Counted from the stretch's first letter, positions 1 to 7,684 are shown. The stretch: 12,738 nucleotides of DNA from JADJOY01 sp964450125 (GCA_964450125.1 CAYVDO010000234.1:1-12738), one strand, 5' to 3'. Notes: generated by a model not told the origin, from the sequence alone. Numbers and translations: made by a program.

Positions 1-50
1 CCGCTGGGTTCTGTGCGGGGGGCGCCCGGTGACGGGCGTCCCTACCGCGC

Positions 51-92
51 CATCGGGGCTTTGCCGCGATGGGCGGGGGGCTTGAAAAGCCC
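51..92 (+). repeat. Direct repeat, copy 1 (42 bp)
   Basis: This 42-bp block starts catcggggctttgccgcgat and is repeated without mismatch at 205-246, 154 bp downstream. It contains a small inverted pair (ccatcg / cgatgg) around a ggggctttgccg core. Unlike copy 2, the sequence after position 92 does not complete the long G6/C6 hairpin. It may be a dispersed intergenic repeat unit, but its copy number elsewhere cannot be judged from this window. Confidence 0.85.
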
Positions 93-204
93 GAGTTGCG
101 CATCGCGCCGACTGAGTGGCCGCTCGGTCTCCACGCTCGTCGTCCATTTCTCCGCGAGCCAGCAGCGAGCCGCGAGCGCAGCGAGTCGCCTCGGGGGTGG
201 GTCC

Positions 205-246
205 CATCGGGGCTTTGCCGCGATGGGCGGGGGGCTTGAAAAGCCC
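205..246 (+). repeat. Direct repeat, copy 2 (42 bp)
   Basis: Exact second copy of the block at 51-92. Here the block runs on into aagccccccg, which completes a perfect hairpin at 228-250. An extra inverted pair, cccatcg (203-209) with cgatggg (221-227), sits at its left side, so the RNA would fold into two adjacent stem-loops. Confidence 0.85.
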
Positions 247-250
247 CCCG
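228..250. terminator. Perfect 10-bp hairpin, possible terminator
   Basis: The left arm cggggggctt (228-237) and right arm aagccccccg (241-250) are exact reverse complements around the loop gaa. The stem is very stable and is followed by no T-run on either strand, so it is not a textbook intrinsic terminator. Its position between the end of the leftward gene and the window edge fits a transcription-end or mRNA 3'-end structure. Confidence 0.35.
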
Positions 251-262
251 AGACAACGTCAC

Positions 263-305
263 CCTAGCCCTGAATCAAGCGTGTAACGCTTGATTCAGGG
301 CTAGG
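263..305 (-). terminator. Perfect 20-bp hairpin over the stop codon of the dehydrogenase-like gene
   Basis: The arms 263-282 and 286-305 are exact reverse complements of 20 bases around a 3-base loop (gta at 283-285). The right arm includes the TAG stop (301-303, minus strand) of the leftward gene, so the structure forms at the 3' end of that mRNA. No T-tract follows. It is probably a terminator or 3' stabilising structure. It is symmetrical and would fold equally on a transcript from the other strand. Confidence 0.5.
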
Positions 306-1875
306 CGAGCCAGCGCCCGAGCGGCGTACCCCAGACCCACCGCAGGATTCGCCGCGTCACGCGCGCCGTGCCCGCGAGCGGGTACCAGGCCTCTTCGTCG
401 TCTCTGCCGGGAACGTCCACGAGGATGGGCGTTGCGCGAGCGAAGCGCCGAACGCCGAGCTCGCCTTCGAGCTGGCCGAGCCCGCTCGGCGCGAGGCCTC
501 CGAACGGCGCCTCGACGATCCCGCCGATCGCCGGCCATTCGTTGATGCATACCGCCGCGGTGCGAATGGTTCGAGCGAGTGTCTCGGCGCGGGATCTGTC
601 TCGGCTCCAGACCGCGCCGCCGATCGCGTGACGCGGATCATTCGCCAGGCGCGCGGCCTCGCTCTCGTCGCGCACACGCTGAATCGCCAACACCGGGCCT
701 GGAGTCTTTTCATGGGCGATGGCCATGTCGGGAGAGACGCCGTCCAGCACGGTGGGCTCGAAGAACGTGCCGCCGAGTCGAGCGTTGCGTTTGCCGCCCA
801 CGAGCACGCGTGCGCCCTTGGCGACTGCGTCGGCGAGCTGGGCTTCCACACGCGCGAGCCGCTCGTCGCTGACGAGCCCGCCGACGTCGTCGTCGGCTCC
901 CACCCCTTGGCGCAATCGGCGCGTCCGCTCGACCGCCTGCGCCACGAAGGCGTCGGCGACCTCGTCGACCACGTAGACGCACTCGGTGGCCGCGAGCATC
1001 TGGCCCGCTTCGAGGAAGGCGCCGAAGAGCGCGCCGCCCACCGTGCGCGTGAGATTCGCGTCGCGGCAGACGATGAGAAAGCTCTTGCCGCCACCGAGAA
1101 ACGTACAGGGTACGAGCGCGCGCCCGCACGCCGCGGCCACGTCGCTGGCGGTCTGCGCTCGGCCCATCCCCACGACCATGTCCACACCCGATCGCACCAA
1201 CTCGGCACCGGTCTCGTCGTCGCCGTCCAGCACGACGAGCGCGCCCTCGGGTAGGCCAGCGCGAGCGAAGAGGTCGGCGATGCAGCGGGCGGCGCCCGGT
1301 GCGTGCGCAGATGCTTTCAGCACGACGGCGTTGCCCGCGACGAGCGCCTCGAGCGTCGGCTGCAAAACCGCGATGAAGGCGTGGCTCGCGGGCGCGAGCA
1401 CTCCCACGACACCCAGCGGCCGATGGATCACCGTGAGGCGCTTGAGCGGACCCAGCAGGTGCACGCGCCGCCGCTGGTCTGCGAGCCGCGAGGCCGCGTG
1501 CTTCGCGTGGTAGGTCAGGAAGTCGCAACCGGCCATGATCTCGTCGGCCAGGACTTCGGACGGCGTGCGGGCGGTTTCGCGGACGATCGTGGCGATTACG
1601 TGCTCGTGCTCGTCGGCGAGCGTGCGCGCGGCCCTGCGGAGGACCGCCGCGCGATCGCTCGGCGCGCGGGCCCCCCACGACGGCGCTGCACGTCGCGCCC
1701 GCGCCACCGCTGCGACGACGTCCTCGGGGCCGGCGACCTCGAGGATGCCGAGGTCACTGCCGTCGATGGGACTGGTCAGGCGGAGGCGCCGACGCCCCTC
1801 CGGGCTCGACGCGAGTGGCACCAGGCTCGCCACGTTCAGCGGCTCAGTCGAATCGGTACGACTCGCCGCGAGCAC
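301..1875 (-). CDS. Aldehyde dehydrogenase-fold protein, predicted catalytically inactive
   Basis: The 524-residue protein is recognisable as an ALDH superfamily member along its whole length: an N-terminal SPIDG region, the GNAVVLK strand of the NAD-binding fold, a GGGKS loop, a GQ loop, GPVLA, and the C-terminal APFGG..PSG.G motif. The key residues are changed. The catalytic Cys of GQxC is Leu294 (GQML). The general-base Glu before GGK is Leu260. The Asn of the PWNFP segment is Ser164 in PASHA. The cofactor-ribose Glu after KxS is Ala190, and the EEIFGP Glu is Lys390. Cys299 lies near the lost cysteine but five residues downstream. A hydrophobic/basic tail (about 505-524) resembles the membrane-associating ends of some fatty-aldehyde dehydrogenases. 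The start is a GTG overlapping the upstream radical SAM gene by 32 bp. A later GTG near 1833 would remove the overlap, so the start is uncertain. It is last in the minus-strand cluster. A binding or scaffold role is inference. Confidence 0.85.
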   Translation of the reverse strand: MLAASRTDSTEPLNVASLVPLASSPEGRRRLRLTSPIDGSDLGILEVAGPEDVVAAVARARRAAPSWGARAPSDRAAVLRRAARTLADEHEHVIATIVRETARTPSEVLADEIMAGCDFLTYHAKHAASRLADQRRRVHLLGPLKRLTVIHRPLGVVGVLAPASHAFIAVLQPTLEALVAGNAVVLKASAHAPGAARCIADLFARAGLPEGALVVLDGDDETGAELVRSGVDMVVGMGRAQTASDVAAACGRALVPCTFLGGGKSFLIVCRDANLTRTVGGALFGAFLEAGQMLAATECVYVVDEVADAFVAQAVERTRRLRQGVGADDDVGGLVSDERLARVEAQLADAVAKGARVLVGGKRNARLGGTFFEPTVLDGVSPDMAIAHEKTPGPVLAIQRVRDESEAARLANDPRHAIGGAVWSRDRSRAETLARTIRTAAVCINEWPAIGGIVEAPFGGLAPSGLGQLEGELGVRRFARATPILVDVPGRDDEEAWYPLAGTARVTRRILRWVWGTPLGRWLA

Positions 1876-3082
1876 GCATCGACGGCGGCGCGGGCGAGAG
1901 CGGCGCCGTGGATGGTCCGTGGCCCGCGACGAAGCCGCAGTGCTCGCACAGGATGGACTCGCCTCGATTCAGCTCGCGGACTTGTTGCTGCGAGTAGCCG
2001 GCGTAGAAGGCGCGCATGGCGCGGTGCGTGGGGCTGTTCCAGAAGCGTTCGAAATCCTGGAGGTCGGCGATCGTTCCCAGGCTGTAGCGCACGCTGGTGT
2101 TGGTGTCGCACGGCGACAGCGTGCCGTCCGCTTCCACGGTGAGGTCGGTGTAGAGGAATTGGCACGTGCCGTCGAACGGAGCTTCCTGCGCCGCGAAGTC
2201 GGCGCGCTCGGGCACCCAGTCCGGGTCGAAGATGAAGCTGCGCCGCGGCAGCACGGCATCCACGCCCCATTCGCGCTTCAGGTCCGCGAGCTCTGCGATC
2301 TCGTGTTCGTTGTGCCGGAACACGTGGAATGCGATCAGGATGCGTGGCGTCGCCGAGCGTCGCCGCTGCCGCTCTTCCACGATTGCGGCCACGTTTCGTC
2401 GCGCGAGCTCGAACGAAGCGCCGCGGCGGTAGCGCTCGAGGGTCGCCTGGCTGAGCCCATCGAGGCTCACGTTGAGCAGATCCAGCTTCGACTCCACGAT
2501 CTCCTCCGCCAGCCCCGGTCGCTCCTCGCTGAGGGGCGAGTGGATGATCGTGTAGAGGCCGGCGTCGGCCGCGTAGCGCGTGATGCGGAAGATGTCGGGA
2601 TCGAGAAGCGGCTCGCCCCAGCCGTAGAGCTGAACCTTGAGCGCGAACGGTTTGACGGCGTCGATGACCTTACACGAGAGCTCGAATCCGAGCTGCCGCT
2701 GCTTGCGATCGAGCTGCCGCGTGCCGGTGGCACAGAACGGGCATTTGAGGCGACACACGTTGAGCGTGTCGAGGTTCACCAGGTAGGGGCGCGAGCGCAC
2801 GGTGACGGCCCGCGCCTGGAGATCACGCTGCACGGCCACGAAGTTCCGCACCTTCTCCGGCGTGACCACACCTGCGCCGTAGCGGCGGGTGAGGTAGGAG
2901 GCAAACGCCGCCTGGCCGAAGATGGGCACGTCGGCGAGGGCGAGCGCCGTGCGCTTCAATCCGCGCGGCACACCGCGGAAATGCCGGATGGCACCCGCGC
3001 GGCCACCGCCACGCAGAAACGCTCCCAGTAGCAAGCGGCTGGAAGCCGCACGCGGTGAGTCGGTGGGCCGCTCGCGCGGCAT
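1844..3082 (-). CDS. Radical SAM/SPASM-type protein with one predicted auxiliary cluster
   Basis: The protein has 412 residues. The radical SAM [4Fe-4S] motif is CRLKCPFC (Cys110, 114, 117), followed by a GWGEP segment (154-158) matching the family GGEP SAM-binding loop. The C-terminal part has a SPASM-like arrangement. Cys307 and Cys325 follow the CX12GX4C spacing, then come a LGTI..FWNSP stretch and Cys379-x2-Cys382. The remaining cysteines of a full seven-Cys SPASM domain are absent, so one auxiliary Fe-S cluster is likely. Such proteins use the 5'-deoxyadenosyl radical on peptides or small molecules; the substrate is unknown. The open frame continues upstream into the preceding gene. I chose the ATG at 3082 because it is the first after that gene's stop, though the nearest SD-like AGGAG is 17 bases away. 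It lies between the other SPASM gene (98-bp gap) and the dehydrogenase-like gene (overlap). Confidence 0.88.
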   Translation of the reverse strand: MPRERPTDSPRAASSRLLLGAFLRGGGRAGAIRHFRGVPRGLKRTALALADVPIFGQAAFASYLTRRYGAGVVTPEKVRNFVAVQRDLQARAVTVRSRPYLVNLDTLNVCRLKCPFCATGTRQLDRKQRQLGFELSCKVIDAVKPFALKVQLYGWGEPLLDPDIFRITRYAADAGLYTIIHSPLSEERPGLAEEIVESKLDLLNVSLDGLSQATLERYRRGASFELARRNVAAIVEERQRRRSATPRILIAFHVFRHNEHEIAELADLKREWGVDAVLPRRSFIFDPDWVPERADFAAQEAPFDGTCQFLYTDLTVEADGTLSPCDTNTSVRYSLGTIADLQDFERFWNSPTHRAMRAFYAGYSQQQVRELNRGESILCEHCGFVAGHGPSTAPLSPAPPSMRARGESYRFD

Positions 3083-3180
3083 CCAGGTGTGCGTGGTGGC
3101 TCCTGAGGCCAAAGGCGTGTGTCCGGTCGCCGATCGATGCACGCGGGGAAACGAGCTGAGTCGCGCACGCGAGCGCGACT

Positions 3181-4269
3181 TCAGAGGTCGCGACGTCCGA
3201 TCCGCATGAGAAAGCGCGAGTCCGTGTGGGTGCGGGCGCCGGGCGTTTCGCCGGCGTGGATCCCTCGCATGAGGCAACCCTTGCACTCGCCCGCCGGATT
3301 GCCCGAGTTCACTTGCCGCCGGAATGCTTGGAAGCGTGGGCCGTTCCAGATCGTGTCCAGATCGTTCTCCTTCAAGTTGCCCAGCACGGTGCGCGAGCAC
3401 GGGCAAGCCTTCACGTTGCTCGATTCGTCCACGCAGACCGACGTCCACGGGCGGAAGCAAGGCGGAGCGTGCTCCGGCAATTCGGCTGCGTCCGGATCGT
3501 CACCCACGGCAAAGGGCTCGGGAAGCAAGAGCAGCACGCCGCGTTCACGCGCGTACGCTGCGGCGCGCTCGAATGCGGCGTTGGCCTCGGTGGGATGGTT
3601 GCAGAGCGCGAGATCGCGCAACGAGTCGAGATAGGGCATGAAATTCGTCACGCAGATCACGTCCACCCGGTAGTCGACGGCGAAGTCGACGAGCGGCATC
3701 AGCTCGCCGAGGGTGTCGTAGCGCACCACGAACGAGCTGATGTAAAGCTGTGCTCCCGATTCCGGATAGGCGTCGCGAAGCTCGTTAAAGATGCCGAGGG
3801 ACTTGCTGAGCCGATCAAAGGGCCAGCCTCGGAAGCGCTCGTAGGTCGCGGGCGTGACGCCCTCCATCGACAGCAGCAAGCGGGCGCCCATCTTCACCAG
3901 CTGTTCGAGGCGCGCGCGGGTCAAGCCCGTGCCATTCGTCTGCAGCGAGACGTGCGGTCCGCGCGCACCCTGCGCGAGGCGCTCGATCTGATCGTCGAAC
4001 CGGTTCGAGTAGGTCGGCTCGCCGAGATTCGGGCCGCCGAGGATCACGTAATCGAGCGTGGGTAGTACCTGGGCCTCGAACTTGGCGAAAGCCGCATCGC
4101 TCATGTCGGGCTTGGCATCGGCCCGCGCGGCGACCGCGGGGATCGTCCGTGGGCAGTGCAAGCAGGTGAGGTTGCACTGGCTGGTGGTCGCCACCCAGGC
4201 CATCACGGGCGCTGCGGGTGGTGGCGTGCTCGCGTCGAATGAGACTCCTGCCGGCTCGAATCGCGTCAT
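3181..4269 (-). CDS. Radical SAM/SPASM domain protein
   Basis: The protein has 362 residues. The radical SAM motif is CNLTCLHC (Cys32, 36, 39), followed by GGPNLGEP (78-85) and a LQTNGTG strand (109-115), both typical of the SAM-binding barrel. The C-terminal auxiliary-cluster region contains Cys271, 279, 289 and 291, then LGNLKENDLDTIWNGP and Cys329-x2-Cys332, a clear SPASM-type signature with more cysteines than its downstream neighbour. This architecture is shared by peptide-modifying maturases (sactipeptide, PqqE-like) and by enzymes acting on sugars or cofactors, so the substrate is open. The ATG at 4269 is supported by GGGAGGT six bases upstream; an upstream in-frame start lacks that support. 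It is first in the minus-strand cluster and is transcribed divergently from the B12 radical SAM gene. Confidence 0.9.
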   Translation of the reverse strand: MTRFEPAGVSFDASTPPPAAPVMAWVATTSQCNLTCLHCPRTIPAVAARADAKPDMSDAAFAKFEAQVLPTLDYVILGGPNLGEPTYSNRFDDQIERLAQGARGPHVSLQTNGTGLTRARLEQLVKMGARLLLSMEGVTPATYERFRGWPFDRLSKSLGIFNELRDAYPESGAQLYISSFVVRYDTLGELMPLVDFAVDYRVDVICVTNFMPYLDSLRDLALCNHPTEANAAFERAAAYARERGVLLLLPEPFAVGDDPDAAELPEHAPPCFRPWTSVCVDESSNVKACPCSRTVLGNLKENDLDTIWNGPRFQAFRRQVNSGNPAGECKGCLMRGIHAGETPGARTHTDSRFLMRIGRRDL

Positions 4270-4492
4270 CTGGCTACCTCCCGCGCGCACCCGCGCGCTT
4301 GCCTCGCGACAGTGGTTCGCGGCTCTTCGAAGCACAGGACCGGTGCTCAGGGATCTTCACACACGGATTCATCGACCGCAAAGACGGCGGACCGGGCGGC
4401 GCGGGAACTGCCCCTACCGCGACGCGATCACCCACGTCGAGTGCACCCCGCGCGACTGGCGTGTCCGCGCCCATGGGCCGAAGATGGGTGCC
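4270..4492. promoter_or_regulatory. Divergent intergenic region between radical SAM genes
   Basis: These 223 bp separate the divergent SPASM and B12 radical SAM genes and must hold promoters for both arms. I found no strong -35/-10 pair. A 66-codon minus-strand frame (4274-4474) ends with TAG inside the SD of the SPASM gene, 4 bases before its ATG. It contains two Cys and several Pro/Gly in its middle. It has no clear ribosome site of its own, so I do not call it a gene, but the position is where a precursor peptide might lie. Confidence 0.4.
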
Positions 4493-6694
4493 ATGAGCGC
4501 AGAAGTTGCCTCGTTTGCGCGCTCGGCGCCGCGGGTCGCGCTGGTCTTCCCGCCCTACGGCCCGCGATTCATCCCTTCGCTCGGGCTCGCATCGCTTTCC
4601 GCGGGAGTGAAGCGGCGTGGCTTCGCGTGTCGGACGCTCTACTGGAACCTGTCCTTCCGTCGCGAGATCCCTCACCCGGATGCGGCGGGACGCGCCGCGA
4701 TCTACGACCGCCTCGCGAACGAGCTCTGGCCGCTCGACGAATGGGTGTTCACACCGCAGCTCTTTCCGGACCACCGCATCGGCGCGCGCGGGCTCGCGCA
4801 GCACGCCGCGCGGCTCATCGAGGAGCTGGATCGGCGCGGCGAGCCGCCGGGCACGCGCCCGCGCGGCGCTGGGATCGCATTCCGGCGCCGGCGTCATCGC
4901 ACGTGGCGCACGTTGTTCGAAGAACTACGCGAGCGGGCCGGCGAGCAGGTGAAGGCGGTCGCCGACCGTCTCGCCGACGACGACATCGTCGGCATTCAGA
5001 GCTCGTACTTTCAGAACACGCCGGCGCTGGCGCTGGCTCGCGAGGTGAAGCGCCGGTGGCCCGAGAAGGTACTGGTTCTCGGCGGTGCCAACTGCGAGTC
5101 CACCATGGGGCGGGTGTTGGAGGAAGAGTTCGCGTTCGTCGATTACGTGATCGCGGGCGAAGCGGATCTCACCTTTCCCGAGCTGGTGGCGCGGCTCCAC
5201 CAGCGGCGCAGTCTGGATGGGCTCGCCGGCCTTCTCCATCGCGATGCCTCGGGCGAGGTGGTGGAGTCCGCGCCAGCGGCGCCGGTCGTCGACCTCGATG
5301 CATTACCGACGCCCGACTACGACGACTACGTGAGCGAGCGGCGTCGCGCAGGCGACGATGCGGAGGCGCCGCTGGCGCTCGCCCTGGAGTCGTCACGCGG
5401 TTGCTGGTGGGGCGCCAAGCACCACTGCACGTTCTGCGCGCTCAACGGGACTGGGATGGCTTTCCGGGAGAAGAGCGTCTCACGCACGCTCGCAGAGATC
5501 GATGAAATCGTCGCCCGGTACGACGTCCGCTTCCTGGCAATGACCGACAACATCCTGTCGATGCGCCAGTTCCGAGAGCTCACGGACCGGCTGCGTCAGC
5601 GCCGGGTGCGGCTCCGGTTCTTCTACGAAGCCAAATCGAACTTGCATCGCCATCAGGTGCGAGCGCTGGCGGATGCCGGCATCGATCGGATTCAGCCGGG
5701 CATCGAAAGCTTCAGCACGCCGCTCTTACGCGCGCTGCGCAAGGGCGCGCGTGGGATCCAGAACGTCGCGTTGCTCAAGTTCGCGCGCGAACATGGTGTG
5801 AATCTCACCTATGGCCTGCTGGGCGGTGTTCCCGGCGAGGATCCCGAGGAATACAGGCGCATGGCGCGTCTGGCGCGCGCGCTGGTCCACCTGCCTGCTC
5901 CCGCGGGCGTGTTCGAGATCACTTACGAGCGCTTCAGCCCGTTCCATTCCAACCCGGCGGAATTCGGGATCGCGCTTCGACCCAGCCCGGGCTACTCGCT
6001 GCTCTATCCGTTCGCTTTCGAGGTGCTGGAGCGTCTCGCCTACCACTTCGAGCGCACCGACACGCCGTCACTCGCACATCTCGACGAGTTGCGTGAGCGG
6101 GTCGCCCGCTGGCGCGAGGCGGAGCGCATCCGCCCGGCGTGGCTGGGCGGCGGGGTGTCGCTCACGTGGACCTACGCGGCGGACGGCGTCGTGGTGCACG
6201 ATCGGCGTCCCGGTTTCCCGCGGACGCGCTATCGTCTTCGGGATCACGCGGCGCGGGTCTTCCTCGATCTCGACGGGCCGGCGAGGCTCGACGCGCTCGT
6301 CGAGCGCGCCCGGTCCGGCGCAGGCCGCGCGAATCGGCCGTGGGCCGAGTCCCAGGCGACGCACGTCCGCGGGGCCGGCTGGCGTCCGTGGGCCGGGCGC
6401 GAACGCTCGATCGCCTTCACCCGCGATGACTTCGTACGCGATTCAGCGGCGTGTTTACGACCCTTGGTCGACGCGGGTCTGGTCTACGTGGAGGACGAGA
6501 CCTGCCTGGCGCTCCCCGTCGCGCGCGTTCCACGCGTGGACTTGGAGTGGCCGGGTCTTTCGGCCCGCCGACCGTCGTCGCTGGTCCGAGATGTGGCAGC
6601 AGCGGTGCGGATCGCCTGGCGTGATGTGTGGCCCGTACTCGCGCGCCGGTGGACACCCGCCAGAGCGAGCGCCGCGATTGCGCCGAATGCCTGA
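4493..6694 (+). CDS. B12-binding radical SAM, RiPP maturation C-methyltransferase type
   Basis: The protein has 733 residues. The N-terminal cobalamin-binding-like part (about 15-250) includes VGIQSSYFQNTPALALA (166-182), LGGANCESTMG (196-206) and VDYVIAGEADLTFPEL (216-231). The radical SAM part opens with SSRGCWWGAKHHCTFCALNG, a CX7CX2C cluster motif (Cys304, 312, 315), then MAFREKS, FFYEAKSNL, QPGIES and QNVALLK. These match the family NCBI names RiPP maturation radical SAM C-methyltransferase (TIGR03975 as I recall). The C-terminal segment (about 535-676), with VVHDRRP and CLALPV, also follows that family, and a tail of about 55 residues extends beyond it. Members methylate unactivated carbons in peptide precursors using methylcobalamin and SAM. 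Two ATGs, 4484 and 4493, are possible; neither has a strong SD. I chose 4493 for the purine-rich GAAGATGGG before it. Confidence 0.9.
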   Translation: MSAEVASFARSAPRVALVFPPYGPRFIPSLGLASLSAGVKRRGFACRTLYWNLSFRREIPHPDAAGRAAIYDRLANELWPLDEWVFTPQLFPDHRIGARGLAQHAARLIEELDRRGEPPGTRPRGAGIAFRRRRHRTWRTLFEELRERAGEQVKAVADRLADDDIVGIQSSYFQNTPALALAREVKRRWPEKVLVLGGANCESTMGRVLEEEFAFVDYVIAGEADLTFPELVARLHQRRSLDGLAGLLHRDASGEVVESAPAAPVVDLDALPTPDYDDYVSERRRAGDDAEAPLALALESSRGCWWGAKHHCTFCALNGTGMAFREKSVSRTLAEIDEIVARYDVRFLAMTDNILSMRQFRELTDRLRQRRVRLRFFYEAKSNLHRHQVRALADAGIDRIQPGIESFSTPLLRALRKGARGIQNVALLKFAREHGVNLTYGLLGGVPGEDPEEYRRMARLARALVHLPAPAGVFEITYERFSPFHSNPAEFGIALRPSPGYSLLYPFAFEVLERLAYHFERTDTPSLAHLDELRERVARWREAERIRPAWLGGGVSLTWTYAADGVVVHDRRPGFPRTRYRLRDHAARVFLDLDGPARLDALVERARSGAGRANRPWAESQATHVRGAGWRPWAGRERSIAFTRDDFVRDSAACLRPLVDAGLVYVEDETCLALPVARVPRVDLEWPGLSARRPSSLVRDVAAAVRIAWRDVWPVLARRWTPARASAAIAPNA

Positions 6695-6738
6695 GCGAGC
6701 CCGCTGTGATCGCGCATGCCGCACCGCTTCGCTGGCGC

Positions 6739-6744
6739 TATGAT
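6739..6744 (+). promoter_or_regulatory. Putative -10 box of the tRNA-Ser(UGA) promoter
   Basis: TATGAT (5 of 6 matches to TATAAT) lies 29 bases before the tRNA and is followed by the GC-rich stretch ccgcg, as in stable-RNA promoters. The -35 region about 17 bases upstream is poor (atgccg), so only the -10 element is suggested. Confidence 0.35.
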
Positions 6745-6773
6745 CCGCGTCGGGCCGAAAGCCCCAGCGACAT

Positions 6774-6858
6774 GGAGGGATGGCCGAGCGGTTGAAGGCG
6801 GCGGTCTTGAAAACCGTTGACGTGAAAGCGTCCGGGGGTTCGAATCCCTCTCCCTCCG
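6774..6858 (+). tRNA. tRNA-Ser (anticodon UGA)
   Basis: The acceptor arm GGAGGGA (6774-6780) pairs with TCCCTCC (6851-6857), with G discriminator at 6858. The anticodon stem GCGGT/ACCGT encloses the loop CTTGAAA, with anticodon TGA at 6808-6810. A long variable arm with a GACG/CGTC stem marks a class II serine tRNA. The T-loop is TTCGAAT. CCA is not encoded: GCC is followed by C, so it must be added after transcription. It reads UCA and probably other UCN codons. Confidence 0.97.
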
Positions 6859-6949
6859 CCCCGAATCGAACGAATGCAGTTGCCGAAAGGCGGAATTGCG
6901 GTAACAACAGGGCGCTCCGTGGCGGCCGGCAACGTCCGCAGCGGGTACT

Positions 6950-7043
<94 letters not shown>

Positions 7044-7684
7044 AGGATTTCGGGTGGTTATGCCGGGTAGCGACGCGCCCGGTGGCAATCCGTGCGGGTA
7101 GTGGTTCACTCGCAGATTGAACCCGTTCGAGGCGTGAGGAGTTGGTTGCACGCCCAGGGCTGCTCCGCGGTGGCGCGCCCCGGCGACGCTCGTGGGGACC
7201 GGGCCCCCATCCGCGCGGCCGCGGCGCAGGCGAGCCTTCCGTTCCACACGATCGACCGCAGGCGAGCCGTGCTCGCTGACGGGTTTCGAGACCCGCGCGA
7301 CTCGGCCGAGAGATCCGAGAGATCCGTGTCACCCTAAACCACTAGCGCCGCGCGCGGGGTTGTCTGGCTGCGAGTCGCACCGCAACGACTTCTGCGGGCG
7401 CCTGCACGCTGAGATTCAGCGCGGGCGCGTCCTCACACTGCGCCGACCAAGGCAGAGTTGTGTAGGCGTCCAACACTTCGGCGGCGCCGGAATCCGGCAC
7501 CCAGCGAAGCACATCCTTCCGAGCGCGGTCTGCCTTTGAGGGGGAGCCGACGGTGCGCCGTGTGTCGTGCATACGGCGGTGCCTCCGCCCACGCGGCTCG
7601 GCCTGAGCCTTCGATGCGCGCCACTCCCAGCGGTTGCCGGCCGATCCTCTTGGCGGAGTGGATGACGTCGGCCGTTTCCGCCTG
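7044..7684. other. Gene-poor stretch downstream of the tRNA genes
   Basis: About 640 bp with no confident gene. It holds an exact tandem repeat of the 9-mer gagagatcc (7308-7325), a short hairpin cgggt-ttcgag-acccg (7280-7295), and one weak minus-strand frame listed separately. Plus-strand translations here are Arg/Ala-rich and unlike proteins. The stretch ends in the transposase remnant. tRNA 3' ends are common integration sites, but I found no second copy of the tRNA 3' end that would mark an attachment site. Confidence 0.5.
7342..7572 (-). CDS. Small hypothetical protein, weakly supported
   Basis: A 76-codon frame whose ATG at 7572 is preceded by GGAGG with 9 bases of spacing. The translation has a balanced composition for this genome (segments DVLRWVPDSGAAEVLDAY and APALNLSVQAPAEVVAVRL look like folded protein), but I recognise no family. 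GC at third codon positions seems lower than in the confident neighbours. It could be the surviving end of a decayed gene in the IS-scarred region, or chance. Confidence 0.25.
   Translation of the reverse strand: MHDTRRTVGSPSKADRARKDVLRWVPDSGAAEVLDAYTTLPWSAQCEDAPALNLSVQAPAEVVAVRLAARQPRARR

Larger units (their letters stand above)
1..262. other. Intergenic stretch at the left edge, repeat-rich, no gene
   Basis: I see no convincing gene here. Open frames crossing it run through repeated sequence and give low-complexity, Arg/Gly/Ser-rich translations. The stretch holds two copies of a 42-bp direct repeat and a perfect 10-bp hairpin, listed separately. Between them is a run of short overlapping gcgag/gcgagc-type motifs (about 155-190). 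This is the kind of dispersed intergenic repeat common in large high-GC genomes. It lies downstream of the leftward dehydrogenase-like gene and would be the 3' flank of any rightward gene entering from the left. Confidence 0.6.

Noticed and set aside
1535..3031. Long plus-strand frame opposite the second radical SAM gene
   Set aside because: The opposite strand has clear radical SAM and SPASM motifs. This frame is a high-GC antisense shadow.
4270..4492. Possible cobalamin riboswitch before the B12-dependent gene
   Set aside because: I could not find a B12-box-like conserved core in the 223-bp region.
4218..4496. Plus-strand 92-codon frame whose TGA overlaps the ATG of the B12 radical SAM gene
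   Set aside because: Its first part overlaps the start of the divergent SPASM gene, it has no SD, and its composition is Arg/Pro/Ser-rich. The ATGA overlap is probably chance.
7044..7684. tRNA-derived attachment site or CRISPR-like repeats
   Set aside because: No repeat of the tRNA 3' end and no regularly spaced repeats; only a 9-bp tandem duplication at 7308-7325.
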